This document shows, piece by piece, positions 1 through 10,990 of a stretch of 64,000 nt of DNA. This stretch comes from Sipunculus nudus. Lineage: Eukaryota; Annelida; Sipuncula; Golfingiida; Sipunculidae. The stretch lies in assembly GCA_026874595.1 (NCBI GenBank), contig CM049313.1:23928008-23992007 (forward strand). The letters run 5' to 3'. The translations under genes and the position numbers were made by a program. The notes below the pieces were generated by a model. It searched no databases, had not been told where the DNA came from, and saw only the letters and a list, made by a program, of their open reading frames with translations. How positions within the stretch are numbered: position 1 is the first letter of the stretch; each line of letters begins with the position of its first letter.

Positions 1-716
1 TTGCACTTTCTTTAATGGACGTGACTGGATTTAGCAATGGGGTTAGTAGCCAAGGTCTGCATGGATAGCCAATGTCCCCTAAAAGCCACATGTTTGTAAC
101 TGCATTATATGCGGTGATATCCAGGTTCATGGATACCGCCGCATTAAAAGAAAGCTTCAGATTAAACTGGAGAACTTAAAACCCTGATCGGGAAAAAATC
201 GTGTAAAATCAAGTATTGCGTTTATGACAAGGACACTTAATTAAGTAATCTAAGAAAGATATAGTACTTAATTCGAATGACCATGAAATTCAGCAAAATA
301 TTATTTTTTTTTGTATGTAAACAAGACTCGCTTTTAAAACTTTGCAACCCTGGCGCTTAAAACTGTCTCAGAATCTGGAACAATGAACTGCGTGACCTTT
401 GCTCGCTGAGCCAACACGGGCCTTTCTCATTGGTTACACAGGCGGCGGCCGGCCAGGCGTGACGGGGGGGAAACCCCAGTTCGTTCCCCGTGTATCACCG
501 TTTATAAGGACAATATATTCTTCTAATTAAACAGTGGACAAACACTGTTTTAGTGGTATGATATATGCGCATTTGATAAGAATATCTTTATTTCATAACG
601 ATTACGACATTTTCAGACGAAATATAAGAATTTAATTGTCATGTGGAATGTCCCAGTTTTCTCAAATCATCTTCTAGAGTTCTCGCACAGCGTAGCGTAG
701 TAAGAGAGCACAGGGG
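1..716. other. No gene recognised
   Basis: No long frame or known motif was found. A GC-rich patch with a G run lies near 440-480 in otherwise AT-rich sequence. The stretch adjoins the 3' side of the Harbinger relic and may hold its terminal sequence, but I could not identify a terminal inverted repeat or target duplication. Confidence 0.4.
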
Positions 717-1399
717 CTAGGGCTTCATGTTTTGTAGCCGTGTTCCACTTTCAAATTTTGTTGACAAATCACGGGTACTTCCTGGCCATTCTGCAACCAA
801 ATTAAAAAAAAAGATTAAATCAGCACCCATGATTCCCTGTACATTCATTGCAGGATAACCTTTTCGACTAATATATACATGTTCATCTTCTGATGGACCT
901 TTGATTGCATGGTATCAACTCCCATCTATGACCCCTATCACACGAGGAAAAACAGCTATCTAAAAAGCCTTTTCTGATGTTATGTTAAATTCCGCTAATG
1001 TTTTAGGAAAAATACACATGATGTCCTACTTGTTGTAGTAATGCAAGCGTTACTGTATTTATACTTCTTGAGACACTAATTTCCAACATTATAAGCATCA
1101 CCTGTTGCTGACTGAAAATTCCCAGTTGCATAAAAGCGCAAAGCAATTAAAATTTGTAGGTACACAGGCAAAGATTGTGATCTTCTAGTAGGTCTCTGCA
1201 AATGTATATTTAAGTCGTGACACAAATGCACAATGGCTGGTCTATCAAGCTTATATCTTGCAACAAGTACCGAATCTTGCATATAATCTAAATGGTTTGA
1301 ACGATCCATAAAAAAAATTCTGACCCTGTGCCTGCGATGCCTTTGTTGATTTCTTATGAGATCAACATAGACCACTGCCATGCTTCTGAAAATGTACAC
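717..1399 (-). pseudogene. Decayed PIF/Harbinger (HARBI1-like) transposase
   Basis: The upstream part (1076-1399) reads like the helical N-terminal region of HARBI1-type proteins: a basic start, then DRPAIVHLCHDL, LQRPTRRSQSLPVYLQILIA and LRFYATGNFQSATGD. After a frame change the DDE nuclease core follows: FPRVIGVIDGS, then HAIKGPSEDEHVYISRKGYP, then NLVAEWPGSTRD. The Asp residues of VIGVIDG and of STRD match the first two catalytic acids of the family. In-frame stops lie at 960-962 and 915-917, and the frame ends at 717-719, before the third acid. Harbinger transposases cut and rejoin element ends in the nucleus. This copy cannot make a whole protein. Confidence 0.8.
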
Positions 1400-1719
1400 A
1401 TCAAATGAATGTGTTTAACAAAAAAAAAAAGTGTACATACACATTTCATTGTTCTTATTATTTTTGGAACCATAGGAAGGTCTTGGTATATGTTTCAGAT
1501 TTAATCTAGCAATATAATTAATGAAAAAAAATTACTTAATATCAGTACAACTTTGAACGAAGATGAGTCACACAGATAAGCTTACTTGGTTAAAAAAATG
1601 AATTACTAGCTCTGTTGACAGGTACAGTAAATAATCAACAAATACAAAAGAAAAAAAATTAAAACCCTCATCATTCTCTTAAGTACACAATTGGCAAGAT
1701 TTTCTAATGCCATGTGCTG

Positions 1720-2060
1720 AAAAAGATTTAAAGTTACATGCCCTAACCTTTATATCACTTTATATTGCATACCACTCAGATCATCTGTGTAGGTTAGGGG
1801 AATATCAGCTGCAGGTGTTGCCGAGGAAGAAGCTGTGGTCATACAAATTAATTTGTCCCCGTCGTCGGATCCGCATTTCTTGTTCTTTTAAAAACATTTT
1901 CGAGCTGGTGCAGGATTCCTATTTCCAAATTTAGAATTTGTTTATCCAGCTCTCTTTCAGTTCTTCTTAGGAACACTTTTTTTCATGTTCCATGGGAATA
2001 GGTTTGGCGTTTCATCTCTGCACCCATCAACAAAATGACAGGAACAAATCTAGTCCATTG
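1720..2060 (-). pseudogene. Possible Harbinger partner (Myb/SANT-like) protein remnant
   Basis: On the same strand as the Harbinger transposase, a coiled-coil-like stretch rich in Glu, Leu, Ile and Lys can be read (RTERELDKQILNLEIGILHQ), followed by a basic tract. Harbinger elements usually encode a second DNA-binding protein that ends in such a coiled coil. No SANT tryptophan pattern is visible and the frame has stops. The assignment rests on position and composition. Confidence 0.25.
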
Positions 2061-2750
2061 ACTGATCAACTTGCCGATCTTCTGTACTGTTAAAATTTTC
2101 ACAATTAAAAAATTTAGTAAATAAATGGACAGTAAATATATTAAATAAAGGCATGTAATTTTTATACCAAAAATATATAAATTAAAAAAAATTAGCATAT
2201 AAAATAAGCAGAGAAATAATATAATTTCTTTCATTTTACTATATGTATATGTTATACTTTAATATTTATGAATTATACATATTTGATAATAATTTATAAT
2301 GTATAACAATAATAATATATATATCTATATAAAGTTCACAAATAAAAAATTTAAAAAAATATATATAAAATTGTAATAAATCATATGTATATAAATGTGT
2401 GGTTAAATTCTTTATTTGTCATTAATTTATTTATAATAATACAATAATATTTATAATAATTAATAAACCTTTATATTATTAAAATATATATGAGGATATG
2501 TTTTTCATATATTTACTGTTATTCACAAAAAGGCAGTACAGCAATAATACTAATAAATCTAAGTCAAAATGAAACACACGGCTGCTGCATCCAAACATCA
2601 AACACAAGACCATATTTATAACTTAGTAAAGGGTTTCCCGATTACGCAGACCATCAGAAAAGGCGCCAGACTGTCCTTAGCGCCAGGGTGTCTCCGGAAG
2701 TAGTTTTTGGGCGGCTGCTTCAACCTCCTTTCCTTAGAGAGTAAACGAGA
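2061..2750. other. AT-rich spacer, nothing recognised
   Basis: Very AT-rich sequence with short homopolymers and no credible coding region. A short GC-richer patch lies at about 2640-2720, just before the inverted-repeat arm at 2751. Confidence 0.4.
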
Positions 2751-3253
2751 CTTTTGACTGGTACCCCGCTCTATTATGGTTTTCTTCCAATCATAGACGG
2801 GCGTACAACGCCATCTTCAGTGGTTTCAGCTTCAATATGGATATATATGAGAAAAACTATTATCTAATTTGCTCGGAAAGTTGCCAAAAGTTCGCTGTAC
2901 ATTTCATGTGACATTTAATAATTAGATTAATGGATATTAATGATATATTAATGTCATATACAGTGGAATTTCAAACTTATTCAACATATTGTATTATCTA
3001 TACATTAATCATTTTAAAACTAGATAAATATAAATATGACTTAAGAAAGTTATTTTACAGGATTCCTCATGGATAAACAACCATGACCACGTGAGCGTCC
3101 ATGACAACCGGTATGAGTGTGCAAATCGGAGTTGAGACCAGTTTATCGGCAAGTCAGGAGTTGCAACTGGGGGTACCTAAGATGGCGTTGTACGCCCGTC
3201 TCTATGATCGGCTGAAGGCCATAAAAGAGCGGGGTACCAGTCTAACGAGACTT
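2751..3253. repeat. Inverted-repeat pair, imperfect arms of about 70 bp
   Basis: The left arm (2751-2817) and right arm (3179-3250) are reverse complements apart from small indels and substitutions. The inner ends share AAGATGGCGTTGTACGCCCG and the outer parts share AGAGCGGGGTACCAGTC. The spacer is about 360 bp and AT-rich. This fits a fold-back or MITE-like element, or two opposed copies of a short repeat. No transposase is encoded and the target duplication is not clear. Confidence 0.6.
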
Positions 3254-3443
3254 ATGCTTCATAATCTGCTTTTAACTTTATTTGTTCAACTTCACTTCGT
3301 TCAGGCCAGATAATTAGGGAGATTTTTGTTTAACATGGCCTGCGTGGTTTTGGGTTGGTGTAACAACTAACTCCCAACGACATGTTTAAATTATTTCTTA
3401 TTTTTCCCTATTAGTATGTTTATGCTGATTTTTCATTAAACAG

Positions 3444-3551
3444 GAAACATGAGAACTCACCAGAGGAAAACCAACGATGTGATGGAAAAGGCAGCCAGGT
3501 CTGTTCTGCAAATGGGCCAGCCGCTTCGCAAAGTGACAGCTAACTTTCATG
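3444..3551 (+). pseudogene. Pogo/CENP-B-like HTH exon fragment
   Basis: A possible splice acceptor (ttaaacag) precedes an ATG at 3449. The frame reads MRTHQRKTNDVMEKAARSVL, then QMGQPLRKVTANFH, and runs into a GTATGT donor at 3551. The pattern of basic start, DVMEKAARSVL helix and PLRKVTANF turn-helix matches the psq-type helix-turn-helix that opens pogo/Tigger transposases and related proteins. No DDE domain follows within the next kilobase, so this is an isolated exon or a truncated copy. Confidence 0.45.
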
Positions 3552-4103
3552 TATGTTCAGTTTCTATCCAAATGTGGTATTATATTTATGATGTAAAATG
3601 CGGCTTTGGGACCTCACTTAACTAGGTCCAAAATACACGTTTACAGATTTCATGAAATTATTTTTGAAAGTATCTGAACTTTAGGAAGTACTAAAATTGA
3701 TATTATTGTTGTCTGCATTACAGATTTTAGAAATTCTGTTTATGCAATTAAAGTTTCCTATATATTTCATTGTTTTGTCTGTTCATGAAATAAATATGGA
3801 TTTAATATATTTCCAAAGCTTTCTCTGATATGTTTTGTACCATAGGACCCCCTACCCCCTCAAAGTAATACACATTTGCACCCGTGGAGAGGGACAGAAG
3901 TCAGCAAGGGGCACAAAAGTAAATTTTATCAGCTAACATGCAAATTATAAGTGAAAAAAAAGTGTTTCAATTTTGCTCAATATTATGCAGAAATTTAAAA
4001 TTTTATTCCATGAACATGGCATGTTTGATACAAATCTCCATATTTATATTCTATTTACGAAATGTGTGTGTGATTATAAATCGGTGATGTTTCACTCGTA
4101 AAG
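3552..4103. other. Leader region before LINE, nothing recognised
   Basis: AT-rich sequence with no recognised coding motif. It may include the LINE 5' untranslated region. I saw no ORF1-like zinc-knuckle or RRM protein upstream of the LINE polymerase frame. Confidence 0.35.
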
Positions 4104-7100
4104 ATGTACCGTTTTTCGGCTTTTAGAAAAGATCCACGACGTGTGTATGTGTGTGAGATTTGTCATTATGACATTGTAGGACTGTGTGAGACATGGGCAT
4201 CACAGGAAACTGATTTTAATGACATGTTACAAGGTTACACATGCCATGCTACAGTACGCAAGAGGGAAAAGAAGAAAGGGAGAAATTCAGGGGGGATATG
4301 TGTCTATGTCAGAGATAAATACAACTGTACAATGAAACGTATTTATAAAAATTTTCAAGATATGATTGTTATATTGATGGACAGAAATAATCTTATAAAC
4401 CCAGATGTTATTATCATATTGATATTTGTTTATATTTCCCCTGAGGGATCTCCAGTTTATTCAAATGGTGATCATGGTATAAATATTCTTGGAGAAAAGC
4501 TAAAATTAATAAATTCTGATTATATTAATGCAGACATAATTATAGCAGGAGACTTTAATGCAAGAACTGGAACCATAGAGGATTATATTACACCATGTAG
4601 ATCAGATAATCCATTGAATGAAGTAATCTGCTGTATTGATGATAGTATAATAGAAAGATGTAATAAGGATAAGATAATTAATAGATATGGAAGATTTCTT
4701 GTAAATCTATGTATTGAACATGATTTAAAAATCCTAAATGGTAGATCAGAGAATGATCGAGATGGACATTTTACCTGTGTATCTAACAGTGGAACCAGTA
4801 CTGTTGATTATATTATCATGTCAACAAATCTGTTCAATTATATAACCAATTTTGAAATTCTCAAATTTGACCTTTCTGATCACTTTCCTATTTGTTGTAG
4901 GTTTACTACTACCATGGAAAAACACATACCTGCACCTTCAACTATGCACCTGCACCCTTACCAGAGAGTTTATTGGAAGCATGACTTTGCACTTGCACTG
5001 CACAATAATTTACTAGACCAGACAGGTAATGTATCTATTTCAGTATTTAAAAACCAGTTGCTAAATAGTAATGTAAATCCAGACCAGGCAGTAAACACAT
5101 TAGAACAGATTTTAAATAAAGTATGTTCTCCACTAGTAAAATCCCTAAAAGTACCAAAAAAATCAAAACAACCACCATGGTGGGATAATGAATGCTCAGA
5201 TTTCAGGGAACAAAAATATCTGGCATTCAATAAATTTAGAAATACAACAAGATTGGAAAACTTTCAGGAATATAAGGAGAAAAGGAAGAAATTTAAATTA
5301 CTTTGTAAACAAAAGAAAAACAGTTATAAAACTAATTTACAAATTTCATTGTTGGATGATATGCATCAACCTAAATATTTTTGGAGAAAAGTCAAAGCAA
5401 TAACCAGAGACACACCAAAGTGTGCTGATATAAACCCAGAAACATGGCATAATTATTTTAAAAATCTTTTGAATGTGGATGTTGTTATCAATTCAGATTT
5501 TGAGAAAACCGTTAACTCCTACCTTTTAAATCATGAACATTCCTGTGAAACCTGTACCAAAAATTATCCATTGGAATTAAATTCCGCTATCACAGAAAGA
5601 GAAATTATTTGGAGTATAGAAAATAGTCGTAATAACAAAGCACCAGGGACAGATGGACTTGTAGAAATTTATAAATGTATAAAGAATGAAATAACACCAA
5701 TCTTAACTTCACTATTTAATATGATTATGACAACTGGTTCATACCCAAAGAGGTGGTCAGAAGCTATTTTGAATCCTATCTACAAGTCAGGTAATATCAA
5801 TAATACAAATAATTACAGAGGAATTGCTTTACTTAATATAACAGGTAAACTATTTACAAAAATAATTAGCAATAGACTTACAAATTGGGCAGAGAAAAAT
5901 AACATGTTGTTTGAAAATCAAGCTGGGTACAGACATGGATATTCAACTATTGATCATATATTTACATTACATGGTTTGAAACAGAAATATTTATGTAAGA
6001 AAAGAGGTAGGATGTATTGTATTTTTGTCGATTTTAGTAAAGCTTTTGACAGAATCCCACATAAAATGCTCTGGTATAGATTACATAAAATTGGAATTCA
6101 TGGAAATATAATTAAAGTATTGAAATCTATGTATAGTCACTTAACTTGTTGTGTAAAAACAGAAAAAGGATTAACTGATACCTTTTTATGTTGTAATGGC
6201 ACCAGACAAGGTTGTCTTCTAAGCCCTATATTATTTATTTTATATCTTAACCAGTTCCTAGTAATGATTAAAGAAGCAACATTACCAGGAATTCAAATGT
6301 CACAAGAATCCCAAGATATAAATATTTTAGCTTTTGCAGATGATATATGTATTGTTGGCGACTCAGTTGGTCGTGTACAAAATATATTGAACATTTTAGA
6401 AATTTTTTGTAACCATTGGGGTATGCAAGTAAATGCAGAAAAAACAAAAGCTGTAGTATTTAAGAGGGCAGGTATAATTAAACATAATGAAAAATGGTAT
6501 TTCAAGGGAAAACAATTAACTAATGTGAACCAATATAAATATCTGGGAATAATATTTTCTTCTACATTGTCCTGGAATCCTTGTCTGAAATTATTAACAC
6601 TTCAAGCACAGAAGGGCCTGAATATGGTTAAAAAATGTGAATCTAAATGTGGTAAAATGTCTCCTGATATCACAATGAATATATTTGATAAAGTTGTAGC
6701 ACCAGCATTATTATATGGTTCTGAAATTTGGGGATTCTTATCAAGACCAATTATAGATAATGTGCAATCAAGATTTTGTAAAGAAATTCTGGGTGTTAGC
6801 AGAAGCACAGTTAATGCAGGAGTTCTGCTTGAATGTGGTAGATATCCTTTGCATTGTATGTACTTTAAGAGATGTCTAAAACATTGGTTAAGAATACTGA
6901 ATATGGGAAATTCTAGATATCCTTTTATTTGTTATAATGCCTTAAAACGGTTAAATGAACTAGGTAAGCCTACATGGCCAGGCTATATTAAGCATTTATT
7001 GAATAGGTATGGATTTGGCCATGCATGGTTAGAACAGGGAGTTGGTGATGAAAAAATGTTTATTGATATGTTTCTACAAAGAGTCAAGGATATCGGACAG

Positions 7101-7538
7101 CAAGAGATGTTATCTGAAATTAAAGAAAAATCCAAACTCAGTATATATAGTGAAGTAAAATCAGGCATTGAACCAGAACGATACTTAAATAATATCCCAT
7201 ACATCTATAGACAGGTTTTAACAAAATTTCGACTAAGTGACCATGATTTTGAGATTGAAGTAGGCAGAAGAAGTAATACTCCAGTAAATATGAGACTCTG
7301 TAAATTTTGTAAGAATGATGAAATTGAAGATGAGGCACATATTCTTTTCAAGTGTTCCAGATATAAAGATTTAAGAAATAAATTTTTATCATTTATACAG
7401 AATTTTCCACAAAATATATATGGGCTTATTCAGATTTTGAGAACACAGAATCACAAGATACAGAATGATTTAGGTGTATATTTATTTCAGGTAAACAGAG
7501 TAAGACAGGAAAACATTTCAGAAAATAATATTCCATAA
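4104..7538 (+). CDS. Non-LTR retrotransposon (LINE) endonuclease/reverse transcriptase
   Basis: One uninterrupted frame of 1144 codons. The apurinic-like endonuclease comes first: VGLCETW (residue about 30), AGDFNARTG (about 150), STVDYIIM and LSDHFPI (about 260). Reverse transcriptase follows: KAPGTDG, NYRGIALLN, FVDFSKAFDRIPH (about 642), GTRQGCLLSPILF and the catalytic FADD at 744-747. A C-terminal CCHC-like finger CKFC...H...C starts near residue 1068. Such enzymes nick the target and copy the element RNA at the nick. The usual first endonuclease strand (N-x-NG) is not visible, and an in-frame stop lies upstream, so the 5' end may be slightly truncated. A (GTT)n tail marks the 3' end. The clade is not settled; the finger suggests an I/Jockey-type group. 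Confidence 0.9.
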   Translation: MYRFSAFRKDPRRVYVCEICHYDIVGLCETWASQETDFNDMLQGYTCHATVRKREKKKGRNSGGICVYVRDKYNCTMKRIYKNFQDMIVILMDRNNLINPDVIIILIFVYISPEGSPVYSNGDHGINILGEKLKLINSDYINADIIIAGDFNARTGTIEDYITPCRSDNPLNEVICCIDDSIIERCNKDKIINRYGRFLVNLCIEHDLKILNGRSENDRDGHFTCVSNSGTSTVDYIIMSTNLFNYITNFEILKFDLSDHFPICCRFTTTMEKHIPAPSTMHLHPYQRVYWKHDFALALHNNLLDQTGNVSISVFKNQLLNSNVNPDQAVNTLEQILNKVCSPLVKSLKVPKKSKQPPWWDNECSDFREQKYLAFNKFRNTTRLENFQEYKEKRKKFKLLCKQKKNSYKTNLQISLLDDMHQPKYFWRKVKAITRDTPKCADINPETWHNYFKNLLNVDVVINSDFEKTVNSYLLNHEHSCETCTKNYPLELNSAITEREIIWSIENSRNNKAPGTDGLVEIYKCIKNEITPILTSLFNMIMTTGSYPKRWSEAILNPIYKSGNINNTNNYRGIALLNITGKLFTKIISNRLTNWAEKNNMLFENQAGYRHGYSTIDHIFTLHGLKQKYLCKKRGRMYCIFVDFSKAFDRIPHKMLWYRLHKIGIHGNIIKVLKSMYSHLTCCVKTEKGLTDTFLCCNGTRQGCLLSPILFILYLNQFLVMIKEATLPGIQMSQESQDINILAFADDICIVGDSVGRVQNILNILEIFCNHWGMQVNAEKTKAVVFKRAGIIKHNEKWYFKGKQLTNVNQYKYLGIIFSSTLSWNPCLKLLTLQAQKGLNMVKKCESKCGKMSPDITMNIFDKVVAPALLYGSEIWGFLSRPIIDNVQSRFCKEILGVSRSTVNAGVLLECGRYPLHCMYFKRCLKHWLRILNMGNSRYPFICYNALKRLNELGKPTWPGYIKHLLNRYGFGHAWLEQGVGDEKMFIDMFLQRVKDIGQQEMLSEIKEKSKLSIYSEVKSGIEPERYLNNIPYIYRQVLTKFRLSDHDFEIEVGRRSNTPVNMRLCKFCKNDEIEDEAHILFKCSRYKDLRNKFLSFIQNFPQNIYGLIQILRTQNHKIQNDLGVYLFQVNRVRQENISENNIP

Positions 7539-7789
7539 AGTAGTACTTAAATTATTAAATTCACTGAATACCGTAATTTTATGTATAATTGATAATTGTA
7601 CACATATATATTTTCATCTGTGTATATCAGTGCAATTCTTTTCTACGACATATATATCTTTTAACATGATTAAGCACATATTGGCAGAAAGTGAAGGCAA
7701 ACTTGTGTATATTTATATGTTATTTAAGTTATTTGTACTTTGGGCCATGAGGCCTTTCTACAATAAATTTTGTTGTTGTTGTTGTTGTT
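7539..7789 (+). repeat. LINE 3' untranslated region with (GTT)n tail
   Basis: It follows the LINE stop codon directly. Near the end comes GGGCCATGAGGCCTTTCTAC, then CAATAAATTTT and a (GTT)n run at about 7768-7789. A simple-repeat tail in place of poly(A) is common in several LINE clades and gives the 3' boundary of the copy. Confidence 0.7.
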
Positions 7790-8251
7790 ATGTGTGTGAG
7801 AAAGTTAGCCCTGTGTCTTAATTGGTCAGTGAGTTCTCACTTATTATTTCAGATAAAATTCATGTCCTTGCAGAGATACTGCAAAAGAGTGAAGGCAGGA
7901 GAGCATCAAACCGCAATATACCGCATCAATATTCGCAAAAAAAAATTCCACATACACTAAATCATACAAAAAGCAACAAAACAGGTAATGAAGTTATATT
8001 ACAGTAAACGCTTCCTACACAATACATGCCTAACACAAAAGACTTATAAGGACTAACCCAACAAAAGTTTCGCTTTTGCTGCCTGCTTGCAATGGTTACT
8101 TTAATGATTGTAACTTGTTTAAGAAATTTCCCCATTTTTCTAAATGTTAATATATATATTTTTGTTTTTACCTGCAATATTTCTTCAACATAATATACCT
8201 GTTCTAAATACCTACACAGTTCTGTAAAATCTGGCAACTGACCTTTACACC

Positions 8252-8258
<7 letters not shown>
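7790..8258. other. No gene recognised
   Basis: Only short open frames without recognisable motifs. A (TA)n run begins at the end of this stretch. Confidence 0.4.

Positions 8259-8282
<24 letters not shown>
8259..8282. repeat. (AT)n microsatellite
   Basis: About 24 bp of pure AT dinucleotide just downstream (element sense) of the L1/Tx1-type LINE relic. Confidence 0.95.
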
Positions 8283-8300
8283 CTTTCAACAGTTAGAATA

Positions 8301-9850
8301 TTAGTGTTTGTCCTTTGTGAACTTCCTCCAACAAATTTTTAAATTTTTTTTCCATATTGTACCCACTTTGGGGCAAAACCAAAGTATATATTTCATAGTC
8401 TCTTCTTCCTGTTTACAAAATGTACAAGAGGCATTCACAAAATTGATCTTAAAAAGAAAGGAATTTAAGACTAAGCAGTTATGCATTATCCTGAATTGGA
8501 AATATCTCAGTTTACCGTCAATTGTTGTTCTGTATAAATTTTTAAAACCTTTATAAAGCTCATCTTCTGTGACAATTAACTCTAACATCCATCTTTTGAC
8601 CGTTTTCTCAATTTTTTCATTGAAATCCTTTAAAACCTTTCTATAAACAGTTTTGGTCATATCTTTATTTTTAATCAGGTTACAAAAATCTGGTTTGTTT
8701 CTTGACTCTGATTCTACCTCACCATAATCGATATTATCTGTAATAAATTTCTTCCATGGTAATGGTAAGGCGTTCTTTAAGCTTTGATAATATGGAACAT
8801 TAATTTTACAACCGTATTTAACCTTTAATTCATTATATTTCAACCATCTTAAATTATGCCCGCTCTCACACAAGAGATGTTTCAGCTTTGTTACTCATCT
8901 TTCTACCAAACTTTTTTTTACATACCACTCTTTCATCATTTTTAATATATGAATTAAACCATAATGGTTCTTCAAGTATGTCTTCAATATTATATACATT
9001 TTTGTACTTATATCTCGCCCAACATCGTAATATTTCTACCCAAAACTTAACAGATAAAGATTTAATATCCTTTTCATCAGTATTCCCTTCGAGGATATAT
9101 TTTATATTCCATTCTTAAATTCGTTAAGGCCAGATCACTCCATATTTTTATCTTTAACTCCTCTCCAACGAAGATTCTTTTTATCCAGGCTACTTTTATG
9201 GCAATATTTTTGCATTCAATGTTTATCATGTCCAATCCTCCTGTCTCTTTAGAATTATATAAAATCTTTCTACTTATTTTATTTGTGCCTCCGTCCCAAA
9301 CAAACGTATAAGTCTTATTTTCCCTATAGGTGTTAATATGCGATGGAACCACTGTTTTATTATTTTATCATTTTTTTCCATCTGCTTGTTATAATTTATG
9401 TCGACCATTTTTTTGCCAGCTTTTATAGTTATGGTTATACCTTAAACTGATACAGGCTCCTCTGTCCATTTTAGTCCAAGCTGATTAATTTTACCTTTTT
9501 CATCTAGACACATTTTTGAAAGAGGTTTAATTAAAGTTTTTTCTTTATTTATTCTTAATCCAGATATGTTCTGAAATTCTTCAGAGTTCTGTAATGCTTC
9601 TCTAACCGAGGTTTCCCCATCGGATAAGATTAAACACATGCTATCAGCGTTTTGTGTGCTCTTATACTCCTTATCAAAATATCTAAACGCTTTTATATTT
9701 TCGTTTTTTTTTTCTTATTTTCATAGCTAATATTTCAATTGCAAAAATAAAGAGGTAGGGCGACAAGGGGAACCATGCCTGACCCCTCTTGATAATTTGC
9801 AGAAAGTTGAAAAATAAACATTATTTATAACACACGAACTTCTATCTGTA
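8301..9850 (-). pseudogene. Decayed L1/Tx1-type LINE reverse transcriptase
   Basis: Read on the minus strand, the order is: SCVINN; RGVRHG, then after a frameshift PLSPYLFIFAIEILAMKI (RT motif B region); a motif C where the expected ADD reads ADS (about 9650); an SGLRINKEKT thumb (9442-9639); FVWDGGTNKISRK and GGLDMINIE (9077-9352); and the C-terminal LRYFQFRIMHN with CTFCKQEEETMKYILWFCP (8301-8873). This order and the FVWDG and CTFC blocks fit L1/Tx1-type ORF2. Frameshifts, stops and the damaged catalytic motif make it non-functional. The sequence upstream in element sense is missing, where a hAT-like end takes over near 9851. Confidence 0.75.
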
Positions 9851-10435
9851 TATCAGAGTTGGGTCCGAGTACTTTTAAAGTACTCGAGTACGAGCACTGA
9901 GCACTGTTGTATTATGCAAATTCAAAATACTGGTGGGAATGTTTAGAAAATGCAACATAAAAAGTTATATAAAAGTCAATATATAAAAGTTATATTTTTA
10001 AAGGAAATCTCACTCACATTGAATAAAGCATATAACCATATGTTAACTATATGTTATCAAATAATAATAACAATGATAACAATCATAATAACAACCATAT
10101 GTTATTAATTTCAACTTACGAAAAATATGTGTAGCCTAATGAAGATATTTAATGACAATCGGTATATGTGAAAATAGTATAAAACAACATATGTGACAGA
10201 CTGGCCATATCATTCATCATGTGTAATAATTTATAAATATTAACAAACGTTACATCATTGGCATATTACATCAAGGAAAGAGGCGATAGTTATGTAATAT
10301 TAATAGAATATTATAGATTTTCAAAGTTAGTAAGAGTTATATTACTATTGATTTTTAAAAAAAATTGAACTAGTTATGGTAAAAGTACCCCATGTAATAA
10401 TAGCTATTACTTTTCTATTACAGCCCTAGGCTAAC
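9851..10435. mobile_element. hAT-like non-autonomous element or end fragment
   Basis: It begins CAGAGTTGGGTCCGAGTAC followed by AAGTACTCGAGTAC, a short-palindrome-rich subterminal pattern that recurs at about 41203-41345 next to a hAT transposase relic. hAT ends usually start CA-x-x-G. A possible opposite end, with CTATTACAGCCCTAG, lies near 10418-10431, but the two ends do not pair well. No coding sequence was seen. Confidence 0.4.
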
Positions 10436-10845
10436 ACGTCTGATGAATTGAGTGTTTTTTAATTAGGTTGATAGTGCACAGTAAAGGGCCCAGTGTAGTG
10501 TGATTAGTTAATGCTGGGTGCTTTCATGATCCAGTGGGCACCGGTGAAAAGGCTCCTGAAAACACTAGTTTTTTCAACCACTGTCTTGGGGAATCTGGAA
10601 GGAAAGGTTTATAGCTCTCGTGTAAAACTTGAAGAAGCCTTGTGCAACTGTCGGCAGTTTTGTTTTCCTGATATTTAGTGTAAAAATAAACGTAAAAACT
10701 CCATTAGTACTGAACAGATAAACGACGCTACACAAAAAGCTAGACACAGTATCTGTCTCTATATAGACTTATTGGGAGGCATACTACTTTGGATAACAAA
10801 AAGCAAGGTGTACACCTCAAACTATGGGGGTTATGGTACATGCAT
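10436..10845. other. No gene recognised
   Basis: Mixed-composition sequence with only short frames. No motif or repeat structure was noticed. Confidence 0.35.
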
Positions 10846-10990
10846 GAATATGCAAATTTCAGTGTCACAAATTAAAGAACCGGTGTACTTTACATCCAGG
10901 CCACTGAAACTTACAAGAATTTCGAGACACAGCTTGTACATTTCAGTGTCACAGCTGGTCCTGTTTACAGGTGGCCTCTCCGCATATTGT
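10846..10990 (+). repeat. Dispersed palindrome-bearing short repeat, copy 1
   Basis: It shares a block of about 110 bp with 42944-43075 and with the reverse complement of 56555-56650. Common parts are CATCCAGG-CACTGAAA, then CAGCTTGTACATTTCAGTGT and CACAGCTGGTCCTGTTTAC. CACTGAAA and TTTCAGTG within the block are inverse to each other, so the repeat can fold. The family is unknown; a short MITE is possible. Confidence 0.6.

Noticed and set aside
7138-7338. Antisense frames within the LINE
   Set aside because: Shadows of the 1144-codon coding frame.
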